Source: Ostrinia nubilalis (lineage: Eukaryota > Arthropoda > Insecta > Lepidoptera > Crambidae). Taken from it: 64,000 bases of DNA. Of the stretch, positions 1 to 10,801 are shown one piece after another. The stretch covers positions 3,107,501 through 3,171,500 of the forward strand of contig NC_087093.1 of NCBI RefSeq assembly GCF_963855985.1. Direction: 5' to 3'. The notes beneath the pieces are model-generated. The model made no database searches. It saw only the letters and a list, made by a program, of their open reading frames with translations, and was not told the origin of the DNA. The stretch's first letter is position 1. Every line of letters starts with the position of its first letter. The position numbers were made by a program, and so were the translations under genes.

Positions 1-1
1 A

Positions 2-1453
2 CTATCTCCAATTCTGGCTTTCTTAGTCAATCTTTCACTACAAAATGGGCAATTTCCAGAAAAATTAAAGATTTCTGTTATCAAGCCGTTATACAAAAAG
101 GGAGAAAAAGCCAACCTAGGAAATTACCGACCAATAGCACTACTACCGGTTTTCTCGAAAATTTTTGAAAGGGTTATGCATTCACAGCTCACTGAATTTT
201 TAAATAAATATGGAATAATAGCACAAAATCAATATGGATTCCAAAAAAAGAAATCTACTATACATGCAGCATTTGACCTTGTAAACGAGGTGATGCAAAG
301 CGTCAACGACAAGAAATACACAACAGTGATGTTTCTTGACATGACGAAAGCTTTTGACTGTGTATCTCATGATCAACTTATAAGAAAGCTAGAACGTAGT
401 GGAATCAGAGGACCGGCTTTGGGTTGGTTAGAGTCCTATGTTACAGGTAGAAGTCAATATGTTGAAGTAACTCAACTTGATTCTAACCATACAGCTCAGA
501 CATATAGATCCGATTTTCGAGAAAATAAATGCGGCGTCCCACAAGAAAGTGTGCTGGGTCCTTTGCTATTCGTTTTATATATAAATGACCTACCAGAAAT
601 AACGAAACAAAAAACCATTTTATTTGCGGACGACATATCTGTTATAATATCAACTAATAATAATTCTTCACTGGAACAACACAAAGTTGACATTGTAAAT
701 ACACTGACATCGATAATACAATGGCTTAATAGTAATAATCTTCAAATTAATTTAACGAAAACTAATATTGTAAATTTTAATAATTTTAAAAATCAATCAG
801 TTGACATCAATATTAATGGCAAAGTTTTGCAAACCACTACAAATGCTGAGTTTTTAGGTATAAGAATAGATACAAAGCTCACTTGGGCAGATCAAATAGA
901 CCGGGTTTGTAACAGAGTTAATGGATTTGTCTTCGCTCTGTATAAACTGACCAGGATCTCAAATGTTAATACAGCAATTACATCCTACTACGCTTATGTT
1001 GAATCCATTTTAAGATATGGCCTCATAATCTGGGGAAATGGAACAGACATCAATAAACTGTTCATTGCACAGAAACGTTGCATCAGAGCCATGTGTAACA
1101 TAGCCCCTGATGTCTCATGTAAGCCTTATTTTCAATTGTTAAAAATTTTGCCTCTTCCGTGCCTGTATATTCTTCAGGTTAGTTTATTTGTAAGAAATAA
1201 CAATTGGAAATTCACGCAAGCGAGGGATGTCAATCAAAGGTCGGTTCGAAATCCACACAGGCTAGTTCTGGAAATGGTACCAAAAAATCGACGATTTCAA
1301 AAAAACTGTTATTCTATGTGTAAAACAATTTATAACAAGATACCAAATCGCTTTAAAGAACTGCATATAAATCGATTCAAGTCAGCTTTGCGCACATGGC
1401 TTTTGGAAAGAAGCTTTTACTCGATTGCTGAATTTTTAAAATATAAGGAATAA
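2..1453 (+). CDS. Non-LTR retrotransposon reverse transcriptase, 5' cut by window edge
   Basis: This is the RT part of ORF2 of a jockey/CR1-like LINE, which would copy element RNA at a nicked chromosomal target. The reading frame is open from base 2, so the protein starts upstream of the window; the first internal ATG is at 176. RT landmarks in order are NYRPIALLPVFSKIFERV, FLDMTKAFDCVSHDQL (first catalytic Asp), the motif-B region and FADD at about 622-633 (catalytic Asp pair). A thumb region and a C-terminal domain with IWGN and QKRCIRAM follow. Motif B reads PQES where nearly all non-LTR RTs have PQGS, so the enzyme may be dead although the frame is open. No endonuclease domain is visible. 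A related fragment follows directly. The clade is inferred from motif style. Confidence 0.88.
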   Translation, partial: LSPILAFLVNLSLQNGQFPEKLKISVIKPLYKKGEKANLGNYRPIALLPVFSKIFERVMHSQLTEFLNKYGIIAQNQYGFQKKKSTIHAAFDLVNEVMQSVNDKKYTTVMFLDMTKAFDCVSHDQLIRKLERSGIRGPALGWLESYVTGRSQYVEVTQLDSNHTAQTYRSDFRENKCGVPQESVLGPLLFVLYINDLPEITKQKTILFADDISVIISTNNNSSLEQHKVDIVNTLTSIIQWLNSNNLQINLTKTNIVNFNNFKNQSVDININGKVLQTTTNAEFLGIRIDTKLTWADQIDRVCNRVNGFVFALYKLTRISNVNTAITSYYAYVESILRYGLIIWGNGTDINKLFIAQKRCIRAMCNIAPDVSCKPYFQLLKILPLPCLYILQVSLFVRNNNWKFTQARDVNQRSVRNPHRLVLEMVPKNRRFQKNCYSMCKTIYNKIPNRFKELHINRFKSALRTWLLERSFYSIAEFLKYKE

Positions 1454-1513
1454 TAATTTATAATCATTAGTCGATGCAGGGTTTAATTTGCTTGTATTTG
1501 ATTGTTTGTGTTT

Positions 1514-2526
1514 GTGAACATGACATTATTTGCAGATGACAGTACTATTCTTTTGAGTAATAATAATTGGACATATTTAGAGAATGACATAAATGAAACC
1601 TTGACATCTATTATTGAATGGCTGAGGAATAATAATCTTCGAATAAATTTAGATAAAACTGTAATTATGAATTTTAGACAACATGATAACGATGCAGATA
1701 AACTCAATGTAACATATTGTGGTAAACAACTTGACGTAGTACATTCGACAAAGTTCTTGGGCTTGTATATTGATAGTACCTTAAAATGGAAAAGTCACAT
1801 TGCACACGTTAGGAAGAAACTAAGTCAATTTTCATACGCATTATACAATCTCAGGAAAATTTCTAACAAATCGGCTTTACTAACGGCCTATAATGGTTAT
1901 GTCGTGTCCACACTACGATACGGCATAATATTCTGGGGAAATTCTGTCGATAAAGATCTTGCTTTCAAAGCTCAAAAGCGGTGCATCAGAGCAATGCATA
2001 ACATGAAACAGACAGACTCCTGTAAGCCATTATTTGTGGGATTGAAATTGTTGACTGTTCCATGTCTGTACATTTATGAGGTTGCAGTTTTTGTCAAAAC
2101 TAATAATAATTTATTTCAATTTAAGACTCGAGATCGTCATAGAAACAAACTGTGTGTCGTAGCTTGTAAGACAACGCTAATGAATCAGAGCATTTATTGT
2201 AACGCTGCTCGTATTTTTAACAAAATTCGCGATGACATTCGCAATGTTGACGATCTCATTATATTTAAAAATAAATTCCAAGAATTTCTGGTTAAAAAAT
2301 GCTACTATTCGATCCAGGAATATTTATCTGACAATGGTAAAATAAGTAATGAATAATTTATCGTATGAATCTAATGTAATCATTCTTTTATTCAATTCAA
2401 TTTAATTTAATTAACTATTGTATTGTATGCCTAAAAGGCGGAACACAGTGAAACTAATTGTAATATTATGTGACCTGTATGTATATAACCTGTGATTCAC
2501 AATAAAGACATTATTATTATTATTAT
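1514..2526 (+). mobile_element. 5'-truncated LINE copy related to the preceding one
   Basis: The coding part (to 2356) is an RT fragment that begins at the catalytic FADD motif and runs to the normal C-terminus. It is clearly homologous to the C-terminal half of the upstream element (shared NNNL.IN, KFLG, LRYG, WGN, QKRCIRAM, SCKP, VPCLYI), but too diverged to be a copy of it. The finger and first catalytic Asp are missing, so it is inactive. A 3' UTR with AATAAA near 2500 and an ATT-repeat tail to 2526 follows. The ATG at 1502 or 1520 is chance; the copy begins within a codon or two of the FADD motif. Confidence 0.8.
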
Positions 2527-3237
2527 GTTTGTACGCTTTGGAGCTCACGGGTCAAAAGTGGCCCGGTCCTTTATAAGGCTTGCGTGGGGATACAGATCCA
2601 ACACGTAGAGGCCGTTTTAAGCGCAAAATAATCGACAAAAGTGAAAGTGGTGCACATGCTGGATCTAGTCTCTGACTATATCATGGGATGTAGCCAGAGA
2701 CCATCCCCAGCCTGTGCACAGGAGCTATTGCAGTTATTGAAGATTGGACTAGGGTTATGGATGAAGGATGGAGGGACTGGTTACTGGGCTATGGATGGAG
2801 ACTACGGGACACCTGCCTGGTTCATAGTCTCTGACTGAAAAAATGGCAGGCGGTGACTAGCCAGCGACTAAATGGGCCCCCCCTGGCGTCATGGGTCGTA
2901 TAGACCGGACTGAGGGGCAACATTGGCGTCTGCCAGCTCAGGGGTGTAGAGAGGTGTGCTGCGCTTTCTCCGAGGTTACTCGCGGCGTTATGCCCTTTAA
3001 CACTTCCACCCCTGGAGCATATAGCTCTAGCGACTCCACTCTGGCCGGCCGGTTAAGGCAAGCCAGAGGTGAAAGTCCTGCAGACCCTCTCGGGTTCCAC
3101 TTCGGCAAGCCGAAGACGAGGGTCTTGACCGACTCTCGGGAGCACTCGGGTTAACAACTGGCCCCGTGGTGTCGCTACTCACCAACAGCTCGCCACAAAG
3201 CTGCCCTGCGGGGTTTATTATTATTATTATTATTATG
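2527..3237 (+). repeat. GC-rich block ending in (TTA)n, probable LINE 3' end
   Basis: The base composition is sharply richer in G and C than its neighbours. The block sits between two TTA/ATT microsatellites (to 2526 and from about 3217), which suggests a 3'-terminal LINE fragment with a TTA tail placed against the previous ATT tail. Short open frames at 2641-2838 and 2891-3154 show no recognisable domain, and I do not call them genes. Confidence 0.45.
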
Positions 3238-3642
3238 ATTTAATGTAATACTGACTAATATTGTATTCTACTATAAATGTGGATACTTACTACTGAAAAT
3301 CAATATTAATAAGATATTTAATGTTAATCGACATTTCATGATTATGTAATACCAATCGACATTTAATAGTATGTAACATCAATCGACATTTAATAATAAT
3401 AATATACATGTAATACCAATCTACATTTACCTAATCTATAATTTGCATGCTAACTGACATTGGCTAAATAGGACTGCACTTTTATAAAATACCATCCACC
3501 ACTTATATATTTACCCTATTTATAAGCAAATAAAGAATTTGAATTTGAATTTGAATTTGAATTTGAATTTGAATTTGAATTTGAATTTGAATTTGAATTT
3601 GAATTTGAATTTGAATTTGAATTTGAATTTGAATTTGAATTT
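3238..3642 (+). repeat. LINE 3' UTR with short tandem units
   Basis: An AT-rich 3' UTR-like stretch contains four degenerate repeats of an AATCGACATTTAATA core between about 3325 and 3430. It then has AATAAA at 3530-3535 followed at once by a long GAATTT tail. This layout is typical of insect non-LTR elements with microsatellite tails. No coding part is attached. Confidence 0.6.
3535..3642 (+). repeat. (GAATTT)18 hexamer array
   Basis: Eighteen perfect GAATTT units (108 bp) by direct count, starting within the AATAAAGAATTT context. It is the tail of the preceding LINE 3' UTR. The reverse-strand Asn-Ser frame over it is only the translation of the repeat. Confidence 0.95.
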
Positions 3643-3706
3643 AAATAACTTGGTTTGATTACATTTAGAATCATCAACATTTCAGCCATAGGACCATTAA
3701 ATAATA

Positions 3707-3902
3707 CACTCGGCGTCAAATAAATCGCACCTTCAAACGCTAGCACTTTCAAACGTATGCAGCCCCACTTCCCACCAATATTGGTACCATTTTATTTATT
3801 GGGCTTTAAAATAACACCAATATTGGTGGGAACCATGATTGTGTTAGAAGAAATTCTTTAAAGTTATTGTCGCGGGAGGTGCGATTTATTTGACGTCGAG
3901 TG
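3707..3902. mobile_element. Mariner-type MITE, family 1 copy 1
   Basis: Terminal inverted repeats start CACTCGGCGTCAAATAAATC and match the complement of the right end with few differences (GCGATTTATTTGACGTCGAG, then TG). TA flanks both sides (3705-3706 and 3903-3904), as for Tc1/mariner insertions. An inner hairpin is built on ACCAATATTGGT. A longer relative lies at 28003-28518. Confidence 0.8.
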
Positions 3903-3924
3903 TATAATAAGCCATAGAACATAG

Positions 3925-3950
3925 GGGGAGGCCTATTTTCAGTAGTGGAT
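3925..3950 (+). mobile_element. Remnant of RTE-like LINE tail
   Basis: The stretch GGGGAGGCCTATTTTCAGTA matches the last codons of the RTE-like family found at 23052 and 33496. Only about 25 bp remain, directly before MITE A. Confidence 0.5.
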
Positions 3951-3951
3951 A

Positions 3952-4226
3952 CGCGCTCGTATTCACAAACATTAGGTACTATGAGGTCTCACAGTGCGCG
4001 TGGACGCACAGGGTGACACACGAATCAATCACAGAGCTCTATTCAACGCTCTGTGAGTTCGATTGCTTGCTTCACTTAGGCTGAGTTGCACCACCTAAAT
4101 TTGACTGAAACTTTGATGATAACCGGTGTTTTTTGTACGAAGTGTGACAGATTTTTGACGTTTGTCAATGTTAAAGTAAGATGGTGCAACCCAGCCTTAA
4201 ACAAGCATCGTTTGTGAATACGGGCG
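3952..4226. mobile_element. MITE A copy 1, interrupted by MITE B
   Basis: The ends are of the CGTATTCACAAAC / GTTTGTGAATACGGGCG type, followed on the right by TTA. The body matches the intact copies at 61233 and 63493: ACTATGAGGTCTCACAGTGC, then GCTCTATTCAACGCT, then TTGCTTCACTTA. It is split by the MITE B insertion at 4079-4196. The left outer end is slightly diverged, so its target duplication is not clear. Confidence 0.85.
4079..4196. mobile_element. MITE B copy 1, nested in MITE A
   Basis: 118 bp with ends GGCTGAGTTGCACCACCT and (complement) GGCTGGGTTGCACCATCT. TTA is duplicated at 4076-4078 and 4197-4199. The uninterrupted MITE A at 63493-63638 shows the empty site (CACTTAAGCAAGC), which confirms a 3-bp TTA duplication, the signature of PIF/Harbinger transposition. 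Confidence 0.9.
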
Positions 4227-5829
4227 TTAGATTAATTAAGATTTATTTGTTTCAGCGGTCAAACATATTTATGAAAATGTCACCCCACCATATCACGCTT
4301 ACTATTTGGCGAGCTGAGCAGAACCAGGCGCTAACCAAGGTAGGATTTTTAGAATATTCTTGTAATTGTCACTTTGTGCAATGGCTAAGTCTAGGTAATT
4401 GTTCAAAGTTTGTTTAGAAGGACAAATCAGGCTGATATCAACCCGAGTGTCCAAAAAGAATAAAGGCACGTTAAAGCATTGTTTTCTGTAAACCATGACG
4501 TATCACTTTTAGCCTATGGCAGCTCACAAAATTCTACCCACAGGTTTCTGACGTCAGTTGTTACAGTACGCGATACATTAGCAACAAATTGACACGTTCT
4601 CAAAATTCTGACAAGATACAAACTTTACCTTTACAGGAGCCCTTTTGTAGGAGTTTCCATTGTAGAAGCATTATGTCTAGATACATTGTATGCAGCTATT
4701 TACGCTCTCCTACAACAAAGAGTTAGTACAGCCATAACTTCAACTAAAGCTAAAGTTGGTGCTTTTATAAGTTCTAACTGAACTTAGCTATTCACTACAA
4801 AACTTTGATTGAACGGGGAACTTGACAAGTCAAAGTTTGTAAGCTCAAATTAAAAAAGTGAAAAAGTTCGTGAATTCGCAAGCACCCGAACAAGTTTGGA
4901 CTAGGCAGTGCCTTTAATTGAAGTTAGTATTCATTGATTCTCGACGACATTTTAAGTTATTAGGTCTTTTATACTGCGAACTGCGAGTTACAGAAAATAG
5001 TGTCAAGCGCAAGTTACTGGGTAAATAAGTATACCTCTAGGACAACCTTTAGTACCTAATTTTACCTCATTATCAACATAACCACTTCATTCAAGGATAA
5101 TTATCTACTGATGAACATGAGCTTTATTTACTTATTTATTTCCGGATTAACTTAAATTGATGAAAATAATCTGGAAATTTTGTTGCAGAATTCAAAAAGT
5201 TTTGATTTTTCCTTGCATAACTCTGATTTTCACGATGTTGTCCGCTATGTCTTTGAAATTAATTTATGTATGTTTTTTTAATTTCAAACTGTTTCACAAT
5301 AAAGGGTCATCCTTTTCATTCTAAACACTTGTATTTACTTACCTACACACTCAAATATGTATTGCTTACATAACACTGGAAGAAGTTTAGGTCGATTTTC
5401 CCGCAGCACTCAAATCAAACGCCCAGTCATTGCCCCAGAAAAGGCGGTAGTAAAACAATTCGTATCTTCATCCTTAAGTAATCCGATATGTTTGCATTCG
5501 TATAAGTCACGGTATTATCAGTTTCTGAGGTTCGGGACTTGAATCAATCATGCCTCCCCAGGGGAGTCACGGGGCACCGCTGCGGTGTCGGGCGCAAATT
5601 ACCATAAGTACGTTTGGGATGATGTCGAATCAATATTTAAAAATAACTTCGGAAGTGTGGCGGTTTTAGATAGCACGTTTGTGACGTTTGCGAAAAAAAG
5701 TTGTATACTGGTAGGTAATGTGGTAATAAAAAGTGACACTGTTCTTTACGTATTGATATCTTAACTGAATTTTTTATATCTTTTCTATAGCTTCGATTTG
5801 AGTGAAGGATATTTTGTAGTGTAATCTAA
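4227..5829. other. No gene seen
   Basis: AT-rich sequence. The open frames here (for example 4181-4417 and 5357-5542) are short, lack domains and partly overlap MITEs. I see no repeat ends that I can define. Confidence 0.5.
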
Positions 5830-5947
5830 GGCTGGGTTGCACCATCTTACTTTGACCCTAACAAACGTCAAAAATCTGTCAAACTCCATACAAAACACAC
5901 CGGTTATCGTTATAGTTATTGTTAAAGTTAGGTGGTGCAACTCAGCC
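5830..5947. mobile_element. MITE B copy 2
   Basis: GGCTGGGTTGCACCATCTTA at the left and GGTGGTGCAACTCAGCC at the right, with TAA on both sides (5827-5829 and 5948-5950). Non-coding; carries the family's central ACACCGGTTATC. Confidence 0.92.
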
Positions 5948-6267
5948 TAAGTATCTAATATAGCAAAAAACTTAAAAGAGATCCTACGATGTTAAGTATA
6001 TAGAAATCCATTAGGTACTTAATTATGTTTTTCGTAAGAGTATAAGTGACTTGGTATTAAGATTTCAGGGACAGGTTGAAATTAATATTTGAAGTAGCTA
6101 GCAGCTTAATTAAATTAAATTAATTTGAATGACTGGTAATTATCAATTTACGACCTGTTGTGATTATGAGGTGAGATTAAGCTGTAATTTTAAACCTTGT
6201 CGTAAATTAAATTTCAAATACATTTTACGCATTTGAAGCCTAACTAAAAAGATACGACAAACTTTCA

Positions 6268-6500
6268 TCCCAACTAATATTATAAATGCGAAAGTAACTC
6301 TGTCTGTCTGTCTGTCTGTTACGCTTTCCCGCTTAAACCTCGCAACCGATTTTGATGAAATTTGGCATAGAGATAGTTTGAGTCCCGGGAAAGAACATAG
6401 GATAGTTTTTATCCCGGTTTTTGAAACAGGGACGCGCGCGATAAAGTTTTTCTGTGACAGACAAAATTCCACGCGGGCGAAGCCGCGGGCGGAAAGCTAG
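6268..6500 (+). mobile_element. Helitron-like non-autonomous element a
   Basis: It starts TCCCAACTAATATTATAAAT, carries a (GTCT)n tract near the 5' end and a conserved GATTTTGATGAAATTTGGCA core. It ends with the hairpin GCGGGCGAAGCCGCG followed by GGAAAGCTAG. The base before TC is A and the base after CTAG is T, as for Helitron insertion between A and T. No inverted termini and no coding capacity. Similar (GTCY)n-bearing elements are known from Lepidoptera. The open reverse frames 6164-6515 are shadows of it. Confidence 0.82.
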
Positions 6501-8100
6501 TCTAATATAAAACATAAAATACTTTCAAATTTAATCACGCTGCACTATCCCAATCCAGTCTGTGAGCAATCCCCTAGCTCTAGGGAATACCTACGAATAT
6601 ACGTGTCCTCGGCTTCCAACTTTGGAATCTTTCAATGTTACTAAATATAAAATGTTTAGGGATTTTTTAATAATTTGCGTAATGGAAGAAACTTTACATA
6701 TTAATCACAGAACTATTGGAAAAGGAGTGGGCTTTTCCCTTTTCGTTAAGTTTTATTTATAAATGGAAACTAATTTCTATTCCAAAAATAGATGAGAAAT
6801 AATTATATTTCTGGTCGTTTCAACTCGTAATAGACTTATACTGGTAGATTAAGCAATCAATTTTGATTAAATTTGATTAAACCTGACATTTGACTACCTA
6901 AAGGAGAAATGGTGAGAAACTTTCAGTATTGGCACACTGACTAATTGAGTGATTTTCCAAAATAATCTGTTTGACAGTTTTATACTGTGGTTTCGTCTGT
7001 GTATTTATGATACAAAGTTTTAATCTCGTGCACCGTACAAATTTAAAACCACAAAGCATAATATTAGAGTTTTTTTAAACACACTCGTATATTTCTCATA
7101 TTATTAATCTTAAACAGTGGTTAACAAATGTGAGAGTATGAAAAAAAAATCTAATACAATTACAGAGTAGACACTTTTGTATTTTTACTTTAGTTTGGGT
7201 AAAACCCTTCAGTTTACTGGTACGAAAAAGTTTAGAAGATTCAGCATTCCGATTTTACCTTTAATATAACTTCGTTCATCACTTATTCAATGCGATTATA
7301 ATGTGAACTGAAATATTGGCAAGCTTAAAGTTTACTAAATAAATAATTTCAATTCGAGTTAAGCGACTTATGAATACTACACAGTATATTTATTTTTATA
7401 GAAGCTGAATACGTCTAAGGACCGAAAAAACGTTAAGCTTATAATAACTTTCGCTAGAGTTTTTAAGTACAGACGACGGCACGTCAACGTAACCACTGTG
7501 GGTTCTTGTGCAGTTGTAACCTATTACAACTCGCTCGCCCCTAGGCGAGTTTGCAATTAAATGGGTAGCCTGATGTGCTGTCGTATGTACCTAGGTAGAT
7601 GTTTAGTCTTTGAAGTAATCCTCATAACTCGAAAAAAAAGCACTTACTCCTCCTATTTTTTTAAAAGTCGTATGTCATGAGAAAAAAGAAGTATGACATC
7701 ATGGTCAAAAACATCAAGGTTTTAAAATGATAGGAGTCTTGAAATTCCCAGTAAGTTCTTGTTCACACTCCAAAACATACTTTCATTAAAAATAAATTGT
7801 GTAATTGTGTATGTATATTTTACATTAAATTATTAAAGATAGGGGTCGTAAATATTTAATGCAAAATACACGCAAACGCGTACGTTCTCGTAGCAGAGCG
7901 TCAATACATTATTTATTTAATCTCCTCGAAGCTTTAAGTGCTCGTGTCGGCAAGAAATGAATATTTCGAATGTTTCTCGATATTGGCCGATGCTGAGTTA
8001 TTTTAACCAGACAGTAACAAGATCATCTGACTGCTTATTAATAATAAATACTCAATTCAATAGGGATGATGACTGGGTAATGAAATAGAAATTCAATTTA
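6501..8100. other. No gene seen
   Basis: AT-rich, non-coding as far as I can see. The frame at 6562-6762 has no recognisable domain. No clear element ends. Confidence 0.5.
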
Positions 8101-8335
8101 GTCCGTCAGACAGATAATTAGAAAATATTAGACTCATATTTTTTATTTTTTCCATTATCGAATAATTACATATTACATTGAGTTGAAATGTCGCGTGACG
8201 TCACTTTTGAGTAAAAATTCTACTCAAGCGTGACGTATCGCGCCATTTCAACTCGATGTAGCACTGTTATTATTTAATTATGAAAGAAAATAAAAAATTT
8301 GAGTCTAATATTTTCTAATTATCTGTCTGACGGAC
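8101..8335. mobile_element. Palindromic MITE (GTCCGTCAGACAGATAATTA)
   Basis: The left arm starts GTCCGTCAGACAGATAATTA and the right arm ends with its complement; the arms stay complementary for about 50 bp. A second inner pair surrounds TGACGTCAC and TTGAGTAGAATTTTTACTC. The whole 235 bp can fold into one hairpin. The target duplication is unclear (TTA left, AAA right). Confidence 0.8.
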
Positions 8336-9395
8336 AAATAATTGAAATTTTGTCATCTAGCCTATTGCAATACAGTCTGTTTCGCTTCGTTAAAATACAT
8401 AGCAAAAAAAAAATCTGCTCGGTTTGGTTGGTGGTAGGCCTAGTTCTTAGTTTGCCTGGCAAGCTACCACCATCTTGCTCAAGTCCGTCATCATAACCAG
8501 AATGTTAACACATTGTTGTGAGTATTCCGGCATTTACTAGAGTTTATTATAACCAGTTCGTCTATGGTAAAGGCCTCCGTAGAGCGCGAAGTCGTTCAAG
8601 CGGTAGCGTGTCAAGCCAAGTTCAAGTAACAGAACGGTGAGATGCAGGCCAAGATCTTCCTCGTTGTAACTTTATTGACCCTTATTAATTAAAGTTACAC
8701 CCCTGTTGAACTCTGGCTTAAGTTGTCATTTTTTTTTTTTAAATAAACATTGTTTATTTTATCAGACACTCATTATAGTACATTAAAAATTTTTTAAGAT
8801 AACAATTGTTGTTCTGAGTGTGCGATCTGGAGCCTAAACTAGGGTCACCCTGTATTTCAGGCCTCCCTCATTTAGTGTGGAAATGTCATTTCAATCCAGG
8901 GTTCGTCCTAGGTGTAACTTTTTATTAATAAGGAGGTTAAAGCCCCATCAAATTAAGCAACAAATATAGTAAAATCCGTTTTTATTCCTGGCACTTACGA
9001 ATAATCTCCTACATGCAAAAGCAATTCGAAACGTGATTGTGTAATCGACAAAAGCGAGAAAGCATTACAATCCAACACATCGATATCAATCAAAAGCGAT
9101 TCGACACCGCATTGACATTTGACAAAGATGAGCGACGGATTTCGTGTGAGAGCTCTTAAAATTTACATAATGGAAACAGGGCTACCGGTTTTTCTTTTTC
9201 AGCTATAGAAAATAACTGAAACAAACTGAAATATTGAAATTATATTGTTATTTCATAAATCTACTTTACATGAGGATATTATAGTTAACTTCGTATAAAA
9301 TGAAAACGTTATATTTGTACCGTTATGACCGGTTTTCCGCTATTACCGAATTGAATGTTCACATAAGTCGCTTTATGTAAGCAGTGGGTAACTAA
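8336..9395. other. No gene seen; poly(T) tract
   Basis: A 13-base poly(T) run at about 8729 is followed by an ATAAACATTGTTTATTT hairpin. A CACCCTGTATTTC fragment at about 8847 resembles a mariner-type end. The rest is featureless AT-rich DNA. Confidence 0.45.
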
Positions 9396-9512
9396 GGCAG
9401 GGTCACACCACCTTAATTTGACTTTAAAAAACGTCAAACATCTGTCAAACTCCAAACAAAAAACACCGGTTATCGTCAAAGTTACGGTCAATGTTAGCGG
9501 TGTAACTCAGCC
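9396..9512. mobile_element. MITE B copy 3
   Basis: Slightly diverged ends (GGCAGGGTCACACCACCTTA and GGTGTAACTCAGCC) with TAA at 9393-9395 and 9513-9515. Central ACACCGGTTATCGTC conserved. Confidence 0.88.
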
Positions 9513-10236
9513 TAAAAGTTATGAATATTTTGTTTCAGTAAAGGAAATACTCAACGACATAGGACAAATCGAGTAAGAGCGTGTTATACCATTGATAAAG
9601 GTTATTAGGAAGTCATCTGTTAGATAAACTTAACTTTATATTTCGCCAGATGTAACTACCGGAAAGTTTCCGGAAATCAGGGACATTTGAAAAAAAATAA
9701 GACTTGTGAGACTCTCAAGTGTAAAAGAAAAAAAATCCTTTCTCAATTGATCTGATTTGTGAGAACTAATAAGAATTTTTTTCAATAATGGTCTAGCCAC
9801 ATGATAGATAAATCGAAACCAATAACTAGGAACGATATTTTCATGTCTGGAAATATAGATCTAAGATAGAAAACTTGATTGTATTGTCATTGTCAGATCT
9901 ACAGTATCATCTATCTAACAAATGGGCAGAATGAATCAAATTATTAGGAAATGAAAAAAAAAAAAAACGTATACCCTGAATATAGTGCCACAAGTATTAC
10001 TTTGAACGCAAAGGATCTTAAGTTCCATTCCTGGTAGAGTCAATTTAGTAAAATGATTTTTCTATGTAAGAACATTTTTAATATTACTAAGAAATGCTTA
10101 ATCTGGACCACGACAATAATTAAGTTTTATGAATTTATCTTACTTCAGGTCTCAATTTTAGATCTTTTTTAGTAGTTTTCAATTCATTGTTAATAAATCA
10201 TGCATGATTATTCCATACGTATATACGGGCATGGTT
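9513..10236. other. No gene seen; short poly(A)
   Basis: AT-rich. A poly(A) run at about 9954-9966 could be the tail of an unrecognised retrocopy. Nothing else definable. Confidence 0.4.
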
Positions 10237-10801
10237 TTTTTTTTTTTTGTAAGTGCTATTGGAATGCACTTGCAATTAGAGCTAGTGGAGTACTCCAATT
10301 GCAAGGCAGTGATTGATATTATAACTGCATGATTGTTTAAGTTTTGTTAAAATCTTTTAGACTGCTAACAATGTATGATACGTAGACTTTAAAGCTTTTT
10401 GTTGTGTCTTCTTTACTGGTAATTTCTTCGAGATTATAGGGGTTTATTCTTAACAAGCGGGAAGTGGTTTCATGTGCGAATCTTTGTGTGGTGAATCTAG
10501 GGCACTGAGTAAGTAGGTGTTCCCAGGTTTGCGGGGTTTGGTCGTCGCAGGGACAGCGGTCATCTGCGACGATATGGAAACGGTTTAGGTATGCCTTGTG
10601 GTAACCATGGTTGGTTAGCAATTGGGTAATGGCAAAGTCCGGCCGAATGATCTTTAAGAACTGCTGCAAGGTGTCAAAAGTTGGCAGGAGAGATCGGGTA
10701 TGGACACAGGTGTTCGGGTCCATATATAAAGTTTCAGCCGACTCTTTGCATTTTTGCCTGTTTTGGTGTTTTACGAGGCTGATGGGTACTGCTTGAAAGT
10801 C
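10237..10801 (-). mobile_element. 5'-truncated LINE (R1/jockey-like) with poly(A) tail, reverse strand
   Basis: Read on the reverse strand, a coding tail (10801 to 10337) is followed by about 90 bp of 3' UTR and a poly(A) tail, seen as T13 at about 10237. The coding frame is open across the whole remnant; residues just upstream of the first Met (PISLVKHQNRQKC) fit the same frame. I could not find a target duplication. Confidence 0.72.
10337..10801 (-). pseudogene. C-terminal end of LINE ORF2 (RNase H-distal zinc-knuckle region)
   Basis: About 155 codons remain of an ORF2 C-terminus. The hallmark is CPCDDQTPQTWEHLLTQCPR, a Cys-X-Cys...His...Cys knuckle found after the RNase H region of R1/I/jockey-type ORF2 proteins. 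The segment TNHGYHKAYLNRFHI before it is also typical. RT, endonuclease and the RNase H catalytic residues are absent, so this is a fragment with no enzymatic role. The ATG at 10723 is internal; the frame continues upstream to about 10801. Confidence 0.72.

Noticed and set aside
2641..3154. Two short frames in the GC-rich block as small genes
   Set aside because: The block looks like a LINE 3' end with a TTA tail; no start context, domain or conservation evidence.
3516..3752. Reverse frame encoding a long Asn-Ser repeat
   Set aside because: It is only the translation of the GAATTT hexamer array in a LINE tail.
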